Below are positions 7,809 through 15,672 of a stretch of DNA of 36,741 bases, one piece after another. Location of the stretch: contig MIBE01000032.1 in the NCBI GenBank assembly GCA_001829415.1, positions 1 through 36,741 of the forward strand. The letters are read 5' to 3'. The position numbers and the translations under genes are program-made. Position 1 is the first letter of the stretch. Every line of letters starts with the position of its first letter. The notes under the pieces are model-generated. The model ran no database searches. It saw nothing but the letters and a program-made list of their open reading frames with translations, and was not told the DNA's origin. The DNA is from Spirochaetes bacterium GWF1_51_8 (GTDB lineage: Bacteria > Spirochaetota > Brevinematia > Brevinematales > GWF1-51-8).

Positions 7809-8999
7809 CTACTTCCACTCCGCGAGCGTCATCCGTTTGATCACCATCGTGGCGTAGCACCCTTTCGGCAGGAAGAATTTCACGCGCAGTGCCTTTTTCC
7901 CCGGGTAACGTTCGTCATCGGACACAACCGGTTCCTCGTCCGTCTCCGGCATCACGACGACCGGGCGGTCTTTCCCGTGCACGTTACGCTGGTAGAGCGC
8001 ACGCACCTTCAGGCTGTCGAGCGTGATACCTTCCGAGGCGAATACAGCCGAGGCGCATTCCTCGATCTCCGGGTCGGCGATCGACGTGTCATACCCCGGC
8101 ATCGGCGCTTCCTTCACGGACAACTCCGCGAGGAGTTCCTTGTCGAGCGCGCGGTAGAACACGAACTTTCCCTCCTGATAGGGGTATTCCGCTATGCCCA
8201 TCCCGCGTTTTGCGAGAACGGACGTGAGGTAACGCGATACGATTTCGTTATACAGGAACGACTGATAGACATTGAGCACGAATAGGAGAAAGTTGCGGTC
8301 GATCAGCGACAGGGATTTGGTGTACGAACGGCTGTGGCCGGGTATCTTCATATAGTCGAATATCCGCTTGTACTCGCCCGGCGGGATGTCCGCGAGCCTG
8401 TCCCATTTGCCCCAGTTGTCTATGACGGACTGCTTGAAGTCGCGGTCTTTCTTCCGGTCTTCCGCCGACGGCGTGAAATAGAGTTTGAGCGCCTTCTCGC
8501 GGTCGCCGAGAAATATCTCCTTACCCATAAAACCTTTGCCGTGACGCGACGAGCCGAAACGCTGGTCGTCGAAATAGTTCGGCACGCCCCATTCGCGGGC
8601 GGCGCGGTAGTTCTCGATGTATGTCTCCGTTTCGCCGGGCGCGATATCCCGCAGGACGATATCGAACAGGTTGCCTTTGATATCCTTCGCGCGGACAGGT
8701 TCGCCGGAATAGCCCTTCGCGGTCAATAGACATCCCTTCTCGGAATAGCTGTCGGGCAAACCCTTACGGGCGCGGATCGTGATATACTGCGAGGTGTCGC
8801 CGTGACGGTCCTTGATCCCGCCGTAGATAATATCCTTCTTCGGCACGTTCAGGTCGCGGGCGAGCTTATCGACTAGCGCGAACATATCCCATCCGGACTT
8901 TTCGAGCAGGTAGACCTTATACTCCGACGGGCTTTTTTCGATATTCAGGTCGGGCACTTCGGTGACACGGAAGTCTGACGGGAGAACTTTTATTTTCAT
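7809..8999 (-). CDS. truD: tRNA pseudouridine(13) synthase
   Basis: A 396-residue TruD family enzyme that isomerises uridine 13 of tRNA. The catalytic Asp is D64 in the motif GGIKDRHGDTSQY (60-72), equivalent to Asp80 of E. coli TruD. The second signature PNYFDDQRFGS stands at 140-150 and the C-terminal FLPKGCYATMVIKR motif at about 375-390. The insertion domain in the middle is of normal size. The start ATG lies ten bases after the stop of the upstream repeat lipoprotein, so it is probably cotranscribed with that gene, the CapA-like gene and the hydrolase (11722 downwards). No clear terminator follows. Confidence 0.94.
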   Translation of the reverse strand: MKIKVLPSDFRVTEVPDLNIEKSPSEYKVYLLEKSGWDMFALVDKLARDLNVPKKDIIYGGIKDRHGDTSQYITIRARKGLPDSYSEKGCLLTAKGYSGEPVRAKDIKGNLFDIVLRDIAPGETETYIENYRAAREWGVPNYFDDQRFGSSRHGKGFMGKEIFLGDREKALKLYFTPSAEDRKKDRDFKQSVIDNWGKWDRLADIPPGEYKRIFDYMKIPGHSRSYTKSLSLIDRNFLLFVLNVYQSFLYNEIVSRYLTSVLAKRGMGIAEYPYQEGKFVFYRALDKELLAELSVKEAPMPGYDTSIADPEIEECASAVFASEGITLDSLKVRALYQRNVHGKDRPVVVMPETDEEPVVSDDERYPGKKALRVKFFLPKGCYATMVIKRMTLAEWK

Positions 9000-9009
9000 C
9001 GGGCGCCGT

Positions 9010-9546
9010 TTACCATTCCCATACCGAAGCGGCGTAATCCCCGAGATAGGCTGCGGGGCAGACTCCGGCCTTCTGGGCGTCGGTATAACGTGTATAGAAC
9101 ACCTCGGGCGGCTGGTACCCCCCCGCGAACTGCGCCCGGTAGATAACCGGCAGGCCTTCGATCTTGCCCGCCATCGCGACCCGTTCGATAAATTGCGCGA
9201 GTTCCCATGTCGAGGCGGCGTAGGCGCCGTAGTACTGCGGATCGAGCGCGCCGGAACTCTCCGCCTCGGTCAGCCTGGTGGTGAAATCGTCGAGCGCGAC
9301 GGTCGACGCCGCATACCAGCCGTGGTAGACGAACGCGACGGTTTCGAGCGCGCCGATATCGTCGAGCCGCTGGAGAAATACCGGCATCGAATGCGAGCAC
9401 CCGGCATACAATCCGCGGAACATCGCGGGAAGCTGGGAGTAACGCTCGGCTTCGGTGAGACGCGCGGAAAAGTTCTGCCTGAACGCCCCGCACGATGCGA
9501 GGGTCAGGAGCAGAACGAACGCTTTCAGGATATGCCCGTGCTTCAT
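9010..9546 (-). CDS. Lipoprotein made of five 31-residue tandem repeats
   Basis: A 178-residue protein with a lipoprotein signal (lipobox LASC, Cys19). The mature part, residues 26-178, divides without a single gap into five units: four of 31 residues (26-56, 57-87, 88-118, 119-149) and a last one of 29. Shared pattern: F at position 1, R at 4, often LTEA at 5-8, G/L/P around 12-15, an aromatic at 18, G/A at 20 and YAAS or FAGG at 22-25. I do not recognise the family; the regular helical-length unit suggests an alpha-solenoid or a Sel1-like stack at the membrane face. GGAGG lies six bases before the ATG at 9546; an in-frame ATG at 9654 would extend it through the 3' end of the CapA-like gene and is unlikely. 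It lies between capA-like and truD. Confidence 0.8.
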   Translation of the reverse strand: MKHGHILKAFVLLLTLASCGAFRQNFSARLTEAERYSQLPAMFRGLYAGCSHSMPVFLQRLDDIGALETVAFVYHGWYAASTVALDDFTTRLTEAESSGALDPQYYGAYAASTWELAQFIERVAMAGKIEGLPVIYRAQFAGGYQPPEVFYTRYTDAQKAGVCPAAYLGDYAASVWEW

Positions 9547-9567
9547 GGGTTCCTCCGGGTGATAACT

Positions 9568-9677
9568 ATTTATTGCCGCTTCCAAATACTTATTATAAGA
9601 CGCGGCCTTGAGTGCTATATTATTCATTTTGCTTCGATTTTCCGGAAAGGGCAATGCTATTCGAACCGCCCTTATTT
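9568..9677 (-). repeat. 110-nt dispersed homology block, copy 1
   Basis: Two blocks related to 19988-20095: a 42-nt block at 9568-9609 (about 31 of 42 identical) and a 22-nt block at 9656-9677 (about 19 of 22), separated by 46 nt here and 44 nt there. In this copy the outer block encodes the end of the CapA-like protein (NKGGSNS) and the inner one lies just upstream of the repeat lipoprotein. In both copies the inner block precedes the start codon of a gene on the same strand. Confidence 0.55.
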
Positions 9678-10741
9678 GCCCAGACGATTGAATACTCGGG
9701 ATACGGCTTGCCGCTCTTCAGGACGAACTCAGGTTTCCATTTACCCAAAGACGCGCTGATCTTCTTCAGGTGAGCGGTAATCGCGTCCGCGTCCTTCTTC
9801 CCCGCGAACTCCGGCAGAAATAACTCCGTGTTCCGCATCATTGGGATGACAGAGTACTCCGCGCCGATCACCGTTTTGCCGGATACCAGTTTCTTCGTGA
9901 TCTTCACACTCCCGAGCATCGTCTTGAGAGTGATCGCGTTCTTCTGGTCGAATAGCAGGTTTCCCATGCTGTAGAAGATGACCCCTCCTTCGCGCTTTTC
10001 GATCCCCTGGATCACATGGGGGTGATGCCCGATAATCAAATCGGCGCCGTTATCGATGATGGCGTGATAGTTCGAGAGGACGCGCTGCATCGGAAAGTCC
10101 ATATACTCCGCGCCGTCATGAAGCGAGACGATCAGGAAATCGACCTTCGGGCGGAGCTCGTTCATGACAGGCAGGATATTGGTCAGACGGATAGGCGCGG
10201 TGCCGTGAGTGATAGGAGTCGCGTCCAGCACCTCGCCGGGGCCGTTGAGGCCGAACGACAGGTAGCCGATCTTGATGCCGTTCACCTCGAAGATCACCGG
10301 TTTCGACGCCTGCATCAGGTTCGTCCCCGCGCCGGAATACGCGATCCCCGCCGCGTCCAGGTAACGGTGCGTGTCGATCAGAGCCTGCTTCCCGTAGTCC
10401 AGCATATGGTTATTACCGAGAGACACGGCGTTCACAAACGAATTGGTCAGCAGAGTGATCGCGATAGGGTCGGCGATAAAGACGTAAGGCTTATCGTAGG
10501 GCTCGGAGTTGTTAGTGGAAATCGGGGTTTCGAGATTGAGGATGCAGATATCGGCGTCCTTCGCCGCCGCGCGGATATCCTTGAAGAGATCGACACCCTT
10601 CGCTATCAGCGGCTTGAGCTTCCTTCCGAAAAACGTGTCCCCGCCGAACACGACGACGGCCTCGGAGACCGGCGGAGCTGCCGTGACGCATCCCATAAGC
10701 GAGGCTGAAATGAGAATTATCGCTATTACTGAGTGTTTCAT
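9620..10741 (-). CDS. CapA/PgsA-family metallophosphatase-like lipoprotein
   Basis: A 373-residue lipoprotein (lipobox LMGC, Cys18) with a CapA domain, related to the poly-gamma-glutamate synthesis accessory proteins and to calcineurin-like phosphatases. Metal-site motifs in order: FGGDTFFG, ILNLETP, SLGNNHMLDYG, VSLHDGAEY and IGHHPHVIQG, followed by FYSMGN. The family usually reads HWG where this has HDG. No ligase (CapB) or transporter (CapC) gene is nearby, so a role in polyglutamate is unlikely; phosphatase or envelope function is inference. AGGA stands eight bases before the ATG, nine bases after the stop of the upstream hydrolase gene, so both are one operon. Confidence 0.88.
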   Translation of the reverse strand: MKHSVIAIILISASLMGCVTAAPPVSEAVVVFGGDTFFGRKLKPLIAKGVDLFKDIRAAAKDADICILNLETPISTNNSEPYDKPYVFIADPIAITLLTNSFVNAVSLGNNHMLDYGKQALIDTHRYLDAAGIAYSGAGTNLMQASKPVIFEVNGIKIGYLSFGLNGPGEVLDATPITHGTAPIRLTNILPVMNELRPKVDFLIVSLHDGAEYMDFPMQRVLSNYHAIIDNGADLIIGHHPHVIQGIEKREGGVIFYSMGNLLFDQKNAITLKTMLGSVKITKKLVSGKTVIGAEYSVIPMMRNTELFLPEFAGKKDADAITAHLKKISASLGKWKPEFVLKSGKPYPEYSIVWANKGGSNSIALSGKSKQNE

Positions 10742-10750
10742 AAGGCTGTC

Positions 10751-11722
10751 CTATTTTTTAAGATTCTTAAAAAAGCCGAAAATTCCTTCATATACCTCGC
10801 CGCGTGTTTCATACAGAAGGGTCAGATAGTGCAGGGAAATACCCGACGCCTTCGGATGTAAAAGCAGGGCGGTTTTGTTTGAGGATGCGATGTGTCGGGC
10901 GATATAATCCATATTCCTTTCGTCCACGACCGGATCGCCGGAAGCATGCACAATGAACACGGGCATTTTTATCTTGAACAGGTTGTCCTTTAATCTTTTC
11001 AATCCCATTTTCATCGATTGTATCTGTTGGGGGAATACCCAACGGTATCCTACCCAGTTTTCGGTGCCGTCGGTGTTCGTCGCGTTCGGGAAAGTTTCGC
11101 CCGGTATCCGATCGGTAAAAAGACCGATCAGGCGGGCAAAATAGGTTTCGGGATGCGGGACGATTCCCAGTTCGAAAAGGTTATTAATAAAGACAGGAGC
11201 GGAGATGACCGCGACCGCTGTCGGCGCGAGGCCGGGTGTTTCATGCTGGGTGAAATTCTTCGCTATTTTTAACGCAAGCGATCCCCCCATCGAAACCCCC
11301 ACGACATAGAACTCCTTGTAGTTCTTTCGGTATTTCAGGTAGAGGCTCTGGATAAAGCTGTACCATCCTGAAAACGTCTGATCGAGGATATCCGAAGGTT
11401 CCGTACCCATGCCCGGAAGCAGAGGTACGAAAACATCATACTTATCCTTTGCCGCAAGTCCGGCGTAATACTCGAAAACAGCCGGAGACCCCCCGAGCCC
11501 GTGAATAAAAAGTACGGCTTTTTTATTGCCGCCCAAGAGAACAATCGGCTTAGCCCGTTCGTCCATCAGTTTAGTCAGGTCAGATTCTTTATACTGATTC
11601 GATTCCCAATACAGAAAGGATGCCTCGTTGTAGTTATAGATCGCGATCAGAATGAGCAGGGGAATCCCCGTCCAGAAAAGAATCTGGCGAAGGATATGGA
11701 GCTTTTTTTCATGATATTCCAC
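10751..11722 (-). CDS. Membrane-anchored alpha/beta hydrolase (serine aminopeptidase/lipase type)
   Basis: About 323 residues: one N-terminal membrane helix (about 10-30), then an alpha/beta hydrolase fold with the oxyanion motif LFIHGLGG, the nucleophile S144 in GVSMGGS, the acid D263 in HASGDPVVDE and a catalytic His near 298 (ISLHYL). Substrate unknown; monoacylglycerol lipase or carboxylesterase would fit. The start is unusual: a GTG at 11764 is possible, but a good promoter (11748-11776) overlaps it, which would put transcription start downstream. The GTG at 11722 has GAGGG upstream and begins directly before the membrane helix, so I chose it. First gene of the run hydrolase - CapA-like - repeat lipoprotein - truD. 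Confidence 0.82.
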   Translation of the reverse strand: MEYHEKKLHILRQILFWTGIPLLILIAIYNYNEASFLYWESNQYKESDLTKLMDERAKPIVLLGGNKKAVLFIHGLGGSPAVFEYYAGLAAKDKYDVFVPLLPGMGTEPSDILDQTFSGWYSFIQSLYLKYRKNYKEFYVVGVSMGGSLALKIAKNFTQHETPGLAPTAVAVISAPVFINNLFELGIVPHPETYFARLIGLFTDRIPGETFPNATNTDGTENWVGYRWVFPQQIQSMKMGLKRLKDNLFKIKMPVFIVHASGDPVVDERNMDYIARHIASSNKTALLLHPKASGISLHYLTLLYETRGEVYEGIFGFFKNLKK

Positions 11723-11747
11723 AGCACCCTCGAATTCGGTATCGGTT

Positions 11748-11776
11748 ATTATATCCCGAAACACCGGAAATGTCCA
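11748..11776 (-). promoter_or_regulatory. Promoter of the hydrolase-capA-like-truD run
   Basis: Minus strand TGGACA (11776-11771), 17 nt, TATAAT (11753-11748). Predicted transcription start near 11741, which excludes the GTG at 11764 as initiation codon. Confidence 0.6.
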
Positions 11777-11817
11777 TCACGGAAGGAGATAACATAAGGG
11801 CGCGATCCGATTTCCCA

Positions 11818-11846
11818 TTGCGTTATTTCCGTATTCATGCTATTAT
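11818..11846 (+). promoter_or_regulatory. Candidate promoter of cyclase copy 2
   Basis: TTGCGT (11818-11823), 17 nt, TATTAT (11841-11846). The transcript would start near 11853, right at the GGAGG ribosome site (11853-11857), leaving a very short leader, so the call is tentative. Confidence 0.4.
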
Positions 11847-11862
11847 CTTGCCGGAGGCTAAG

Positions 11863-12897
11863 ATGAATTCGAAAAGTATAAATAAATATAGAATCATCAA
11901 CTCGGTCAGTATCGGAGTGGTATCCTGTGTCATTTCGATTGCGTTCGCGTTTCTCGGAGTTTTCGATTCCACACTTCAGGGAATTATCACCGCGGGAGCG
12001 ATCGGCCTGTTCTGCGGGCTGACAATTTCCCTATTCGAATCATGGTCGGCCGTGTCGTTCATCAAACGTCTGGCGCTTCCGGTCAATATGCTGATCCGTT
12101 TCTTGTTTTATACCTTTATACTTTTTGTCGCGAATTCGGCCGGGTACTCGATCAAGTACACCGGCAGTTTTTCAGAGATCATGTTTTCCGTTATCAACGA
12201 TCCGGCATTTAATAATTCGATCATTTTCTCAATCGTGCTGTCCGCGCTTTTCAATACGTCATTTACATTTATCTCGCTCATAGGTCAAAAAGTGCTCTTA
12301 AACCTTCTCCTCGGAAGATACCATCACCCGAAGGAAGAAGAGCTGATCTTCATGTTCCTCGACATCAAAGGCTCCACGACGATTGCTGAAAAGATCGGAC
12401 ATCTCCGGTTTATCAATCTTCTGAACGATTTCTTTTACGATATGTCGGAAGCTATCATGCTTGCTAAGGCGGAAATATATAAATATGTCGGCGACGAGAT
12501 CATCCTTGTCTGGAAGTTCAAGCAAGGTTTTTTGAACGCTAACTGCGTCAGGCTGTTTTTCCTGCATGGAGAAAAAATCCAGTCTAGAAAGGATTACTAC
12601 CGGAACGTCTACGGCCTGGTTCCTGACTTCAAGGCAGGCCTTCATGGCGGTAAGGTAGTGACCGGGGAATTGGGCGCGATTAAAACGGAAATCGGGTATT
12701 TCGGCGATGTGCTGAACACGACCGCGAGGATCGAGTCGCTCTGCAACGAGAAGTGCGAAGGGCTTTTAGTGTCCGGCGACCTGCTCGCCCTGATGGAACT
12801 TCCGGCGGAGTATGAAAAAGTCCCCCACGGCGATATCGTTCTGCGCGGGAAGGAAAAGCCGGTCGCGGTCTACGGAGTCAAGAAGCGCGCGGACTAA
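11863..12897 (+). CDS. Membrane-bound class III adenylate/guanylate cyclase (copy 2)
   Basis: A 344-residue paralogue of the cyclase at 5567-6658. Four membrane helices fall in residues 12-145; the cyclase domain covers about 160-340. Metal aspartates D167 (FLDIKGST) and D211 (YKYVGDEIILVW) and the catalytic pair N285/R289 (GDVLNTTARI) are intact. The substrate pocket is as ambiguous as in copy 1, with the same Lys in YKYVGD. An earlier ATG at 11770 is open but the ATG at 11863 follows GGAGG at five bases and begins at the conserved family start. It is transcribed divergently from the hydrolase gene. The 130 nt behind it hold the perfect palindrome AACCGCGCGCGGTT (13013-13026) without a T-run. 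Confidence 0.9.
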   Translation: MNSKSINKYRIINSVSIGVVSCVISIAFAFLGVFDSTLQGIITAGAIGLFCGLTISLFESWSAVSFIKRLALPVNMLIRFLFYTFILFVANSAGYSIKYTGSFSEIMFSVINDPAFNNSIIFSIVLSALFNTSFTFISLIGQKVLLNLLLGRYHHPKEEELIFMFLDIKGSTTIAEKIGHLRFINLLNDFFYDMSEAIMLAKAEIYKYVGDEIILVWKFKQGFLNANCVRLFFLHGEKIQSRKDYYRNVYGLVPDFKAGLHGGKVVTGELGAIKTEIGYFGDVLNTTARIESLCNEKCEGLLVSGDLLALMELPAEYEKVPHGDIVLRGKEKPVAVYGVKKRAD

Positions 12898-13026
12898 TCG
12901 AAATCGGCGGCGGTATACTCAAACATGCGTAACATTATCAGCATACTTATCAAAACAGCATCGGTATATTCAGCTATTGCCCCATCTCGTATATAGATAG
13001 TATAAACTGACAACCGCGCGCGGTTT

Positions 13027-13410
13027 CTACTCCACGCTCAGCCACTCAAGATGTTCGTAAACCAGTTTAATGTTAAACGGTTTTAGGTCGATACCCTTAT
13101 TTGCGGCCATCCCTTCAATCCGTTTGCCGGAGTCCATCAGCTTCTGCTTGACTTGAGTCTTCTCCAGTTCGGGGATAAGCCTGTTCATTTCCATATCGAA
13201 CAGGATGCTGTTGATCGCGCGTTCGATCCGGTCGTATTCAGCAAGCGCGGCATCCGGGAAAGCGGCGTCGACATTCTTTACATACTCGTCCATCATAAGC
13301 GCGATATTCTTCTCGGAATCGGCGATAAGCGTATCGATTCCGGGCTTCGAGCCCTGCGCGCACGAGATCAACAGAAGTGTGAAAACGACGAAGACCGCGA
13401 TATGTTTCAT
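13027..13410 (-). CDS. Small lipoprotein of unknown function
   Basis: A 127-residue protein with a clear lipoprotein signal (lipobox LISC, Cys17). The mature part is mostly helical with many Asp, Glu and Lys residues (PDAALAEYDRIERAIN, then ELEKTQVKQKLMD) and no Cys. I recognise no family. AGGAG stands three to four bases before the ATG. It lies alone between the second cyclase and lysS on the opposite strand to both. Confidence 0.75.
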   Translation of the reverse strand: MKHIAVFVVFTLLLISCAQGSKPGIDTLIADSEKNIALMMDEYVKNVDAAFPDAALAEYDRIERAINSILFDMEMNRLIPELEKTQVKQKLMDSGKRIEGMAANKGIDLKPFNIKLVYEHLEWLSVE

Positions 13411-13491
13411 ATTCTCCTCCCTAAACCGTCAATATTTTACATCCACTCCGGAAAAATCGCAACTCCCGCCCGTACATGTTCTTCCCCCCGC

Positions 13492-13520
13492 TTGATTTTA
13501 TACCAACCCTCCTTTATACT
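13492..13520 (+). promoter_or_regulatory. Promoter of lysS
   Basis: TTGATT (13492-13497), 17 nt, TATACT (13515-13520); transcription start near 13527, about 22 nt before the start codon and just before the GGAGG site. Confidence 0.65.
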
Positions 13521-13548
13521 AACAGATACCAATTTCCGGAGGACCAGA

Positions 13549-15030
13549 ATGTCGGATGCACCGCAGAACCTGACAGACGAACGAAAAAGCCGTCTCGCGA
13601 AACTCGAAGAGTTTAAAAAGAAAAATATCAATCCCTACCCAAACCGTTTTAAGCCGGAAGGGTATTCCGAAGATATAAAAAAGCAGTTTCAGGATAACGG
13701 CGAACTGGAGTTCAAGACCACGATCGCCGGGCGTGTCATGCTCTGGCGCAGTTTCGGTAAGGCGATCTTCGCCACGATCAAGGACGACCAGGGCGATATC
13801 CAGATTTACGCCCGGAAGGACATCCTCGGCGACGAGCAGTTCGAAACCTTCACCCTTCTCGATATCGGCGATGTGGCCGGGATCAAGGGCAACGTGTTCA
13901 AGACCCACAAGGGCGAGATCACGGTGCTGGTCGAGGAATTCACCCTTCTCGCCAAGGCGGTCAACTCACTCCCCGAGAAATGGCACGGCCTTTCCGACAT
14001 AGAGCTCCGTTATAGACAACGTTACCTCGATCTGATTATCAACCCGAACGTAAAAAAAGACTTTATCATCCGCTCGAAGGTGATCGCGTATATCCGCGAC
14101 TTCCTGACCCAGCGCGGCTTCCTCGAAGTCGAAACCCCGATGATGCAGGTGCTTCCCGGCGGGGCGTCCGCGCGCCCGTTCACTACCCATCACAACGCCC
14201 TCGATATCGACCTCTATCTCCGTGTCGCGCCTGAGCTCTATCTCAAACGGCTCATTGTCGGCGGGTTCGAACGGGTCTTCGAGCTGAACCGAAACTTCCG
14301 TAACGAGGGGATCGACACCCGTCACAACCCCGAGTTTACGATGCTCGAGATGTATCAGGCTTACGCCGACTTCCAGACCATGATGGACCATTTCGAGCAG
14401 ATGACGAAGGGGATCGCGTTTGCGGTAAAGGGCGACTCCGAGTTCGATTACCAGGGCCGCCGTCTCGATTTCGGAAACTGGAAAAAGCTGAAGTATGTCG
14501 ACGCCTTGAAGGATATCGCGGGAGTGGATACATCGAAGATCCGCGACGCGAAAGACGCCGCCGAGGCCGCATCGGCAAAGGGGATCAAAAAGATCGACAA
14601 GTTCCTCGGTAAATGGGGAATTCTCGACCTCATCCTCGGCGAATGTGTCGAAGACAAGCTGATCGACCCGACCATCATATACGAGTACCCGGCTGAGATA
14701 TCGCCCCTCGCGAAGTATAAACCCGACGATCCCGACTTCGTGGAACGTTTCGAGGCGTACTGTATGGGACGCGAGCTGTGTAACGCCTTCTCCGAACTCA
14801 ACGACCCGTTCGTCCAGCGCGAGCGTTTCGAGGAACAGGCGCGGCGTAAGGCCGGCGGCGACTCCGAGGCGATGTATATCGACGAGGATTACCTCAACGC
14901 CCTCGAACACGGGATGCCCCCGGCGGGCGGATTGGGTATCGGGATCGACCGTCTGGTGATGCTCTTTGTGGATACCAACTCCATCCGCGACACGATCCTC
15001 TTCCCGACATTGAAGCCCAAGTCGGAATGA
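13549..15030 (+). CDS. lysS: Lysyl-tRNA synthetase, class II
   Basis: A 493-residue class II LysRS, normal length. The N-terminal OB-fold anticodon domain covers about 58-140 (IAGRVMLWRSFGK). Class II motif 1 region RYRQRYLDLI is at 154-163, motif 2 FRNEGIDTRHNPEFTMLE at 250-267, and motif 3 GLGIGIDRLVM at about 462-472. The frame is open upstream to 13153, but that stretch runs antisense through the small lipoprotein gene and lacks synthetase homology; the ATG at 13549 has GGAGG seven bases upstream and a promoter in front. The class II form sets this organism apart from those spirochaetes that use class I LysRS. Confidence 0.97.
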   Translation: MSDAPQNLTDERKSRLAKLEEFKKKNINPYPNRFKPEGYSEDIKKQFQDNGELEFKTTIAGRVMLWRSFGKAIFATIKDDQGDIQIYARKDILGDEQFETFTLLDIGDVAGIKGNVFKTHKGEITVLVEEFTLLAKAVNSLPEKWHGLSDIELRYRQRYLDLIINPNVKKDFIIRSKVIAYIRDFLTQRGFLEVETPMMQVLPGGASARPFTTHHNALDIDLYLRVAPELYLKRLIVGGFERVFELNRNFRNEGIDTRHNPEFTMLEMYQAYADFQTMMDHFEQMTKGIAFAVKGDSEFDYQGRRLDFGNWKKLKYVDALKDIAGVDTSKIRDAKDAAEAASAKGIKKIDKFLGKWGILDLILGECVEDKLIDPTIIYEYPAEISPLAKYKPDDPDFVERFEAYCMGRELCNAFSELNDPFVQRERFEEQARRKAGGDSEAMYIDEDYLNALEHGMPPAGGLGIGIDRLVMLFVDTNSIRDTILFPTLKPKSE

Positions 15031-15238
15031 TGTACGGACATCGAGCGTAGCCGAGATGCCCGCATCTCGATATTACCCGGCAACCGGCTGGCGGACGGCA
15101 ATCCCATTACGGCACGTCATCATTCTGTCATCAGCCAGCCTGCGACCTGTCGTCACCCTGTGCCTTGTCGAAGGGTGGAGGGACGCCGAGTATCTCCGCG
15201 AAGCGGAGAATATCGAGGCGGATTAGGAGAAAAATCCT

Positions 15239-15472
15239 ATGGAAGCGTTAAAAATGATCGAGAAAGCGAAAAATATAAACTGGAAATACGATCCCGGCGC
15301 GGATGTCCTCTATATCTCGATCGGTGAACCAAGGAACGCCGAAGGAATCGATATCGGGGATGGGATCATTTCCCGAGTCGATTCGGCGAATAAAGAAATC
15401 GTCGGATTGACAATTCTCAATTTTTCCGCGCGTACCCTCAAATTGATGGGTAAAAATAAAGGGCACGGATAG
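15239..15472 (+). CDS. DUF2283 family small protein
   Basis: A 77-residue protein. The pattern YDPGADVLYISIG, then GDGIISRVD and EIVGLTILNFS, fits the DUF2283 family, whose members are often encoded beside DUF4258 proteins and have been suspected to be antitoxin-like. No DUF4258 partner is present here. AGGAG stands nine bases before the ATG; an ATG five codons later is an alternative. The preceding 208 nt hold short hairpins (CTCCGC-GAA-GCGGAG and CGAGATG-CCCG-CATCTCG) but no gene. A bidirectional terminator follows at 15509. Confidence 0.8.
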   Translation: MEALKMIEKAKNINWKYDPGADVLYISIGEPRNAEGIDIGDGIISRVDSANKEIVGLTILNFSARTLKLMGKNKGHG

Positions 15473-15508
15473 TTCCATGCCCCCGGTGTTTGAATAACTG
15501 TTTAACCG

Positions 15509-15530
15509 AAAACCGGCGACCCGGTTTTTT
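15509..15530. terminator. Bidirectional rho-independent terminator
   Basis: AAAACCGG-CGAC-CCGGTTTT followed by TT: a perfect 8-bp stem with a 4-nt loop. It ends the DUF2283 transcript on the plus strand; read on the minus strand it has a T-run too and overlaps the end of the DUF1801 remnant. Confidence 0.85.
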
Positions 15531-15672
15531 AGATCGGTCCGCTGTACATTATTTCTTCCGCGATATCCGGAATCGCGTGAAAGATCATCTCTCTTATCCG
15601 GCTGAAAATATGATAGTGTTCCGGACGTAATATTTTCAATTAGCTTAAAAAGCCTGCTATCTTCTCATCCAT
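15529..15672 (-). pseudogene. DUF1801-like gene remnant, interrupted and truncated
   Basis: An ATG at 15672 overlaps the stop of the VOC gene. It opens MDEKIAGFLS, then an in-frame TAA (15642-15640), then 36 further residues in the same frame including RPEHYHIFSRIREM and IPDIAEEIMYSGPI, ending at TAA 15531-15529. The composite resembles the N-terminal third of DUF1801/YdhG-type proteins (pattern P....I...IR..I....P...E.I.Y). The family is normally over 100 residues, so both an internal stop and loss of the C-terminal part are seen. VOC and DUF1801 genes in one operon are plausible partners. Confidence 0.6.

Noticed and set aside
9547-9654. In-frame N-terminal extension of the 31-residue-repeat lipoprotein
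   Set aside because: It overlaps the CapA-like gene and would bury the lipoprotein signal; the ATG at 9546 has a strong GGAGG.
9656-9677. T-arm-like GGTTCGAAT on the minus strand, suggesting a tRNA
   Set aside because: No acceptor, D or anticodon stems can be drawn around it, and the bases are coding for the CapA-like protein.
13013-13026. Terminator between cyclase 2 and the small lipoprotein gene
   Set aside because: AACCGCGCGCGGTT is a perfect palindrome but lacks a proper loop and any T-run, so I do not call it a terminator.
13153-13548. In-frame N-terminal extension of LysS
   Set aside because: It runs antisense through the small lipoprotein gene, lacks synthetase homology, and the promoter plus GGAGG site directly before 13549 fix the start there.
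15239-15472. Toxin-antitoxin pair with the DUF2283 protein as antitoxin
   Set aside because: No DUF4258 or other toxin gene lies next to it on either side; only a terminator and intergenic hairpins.
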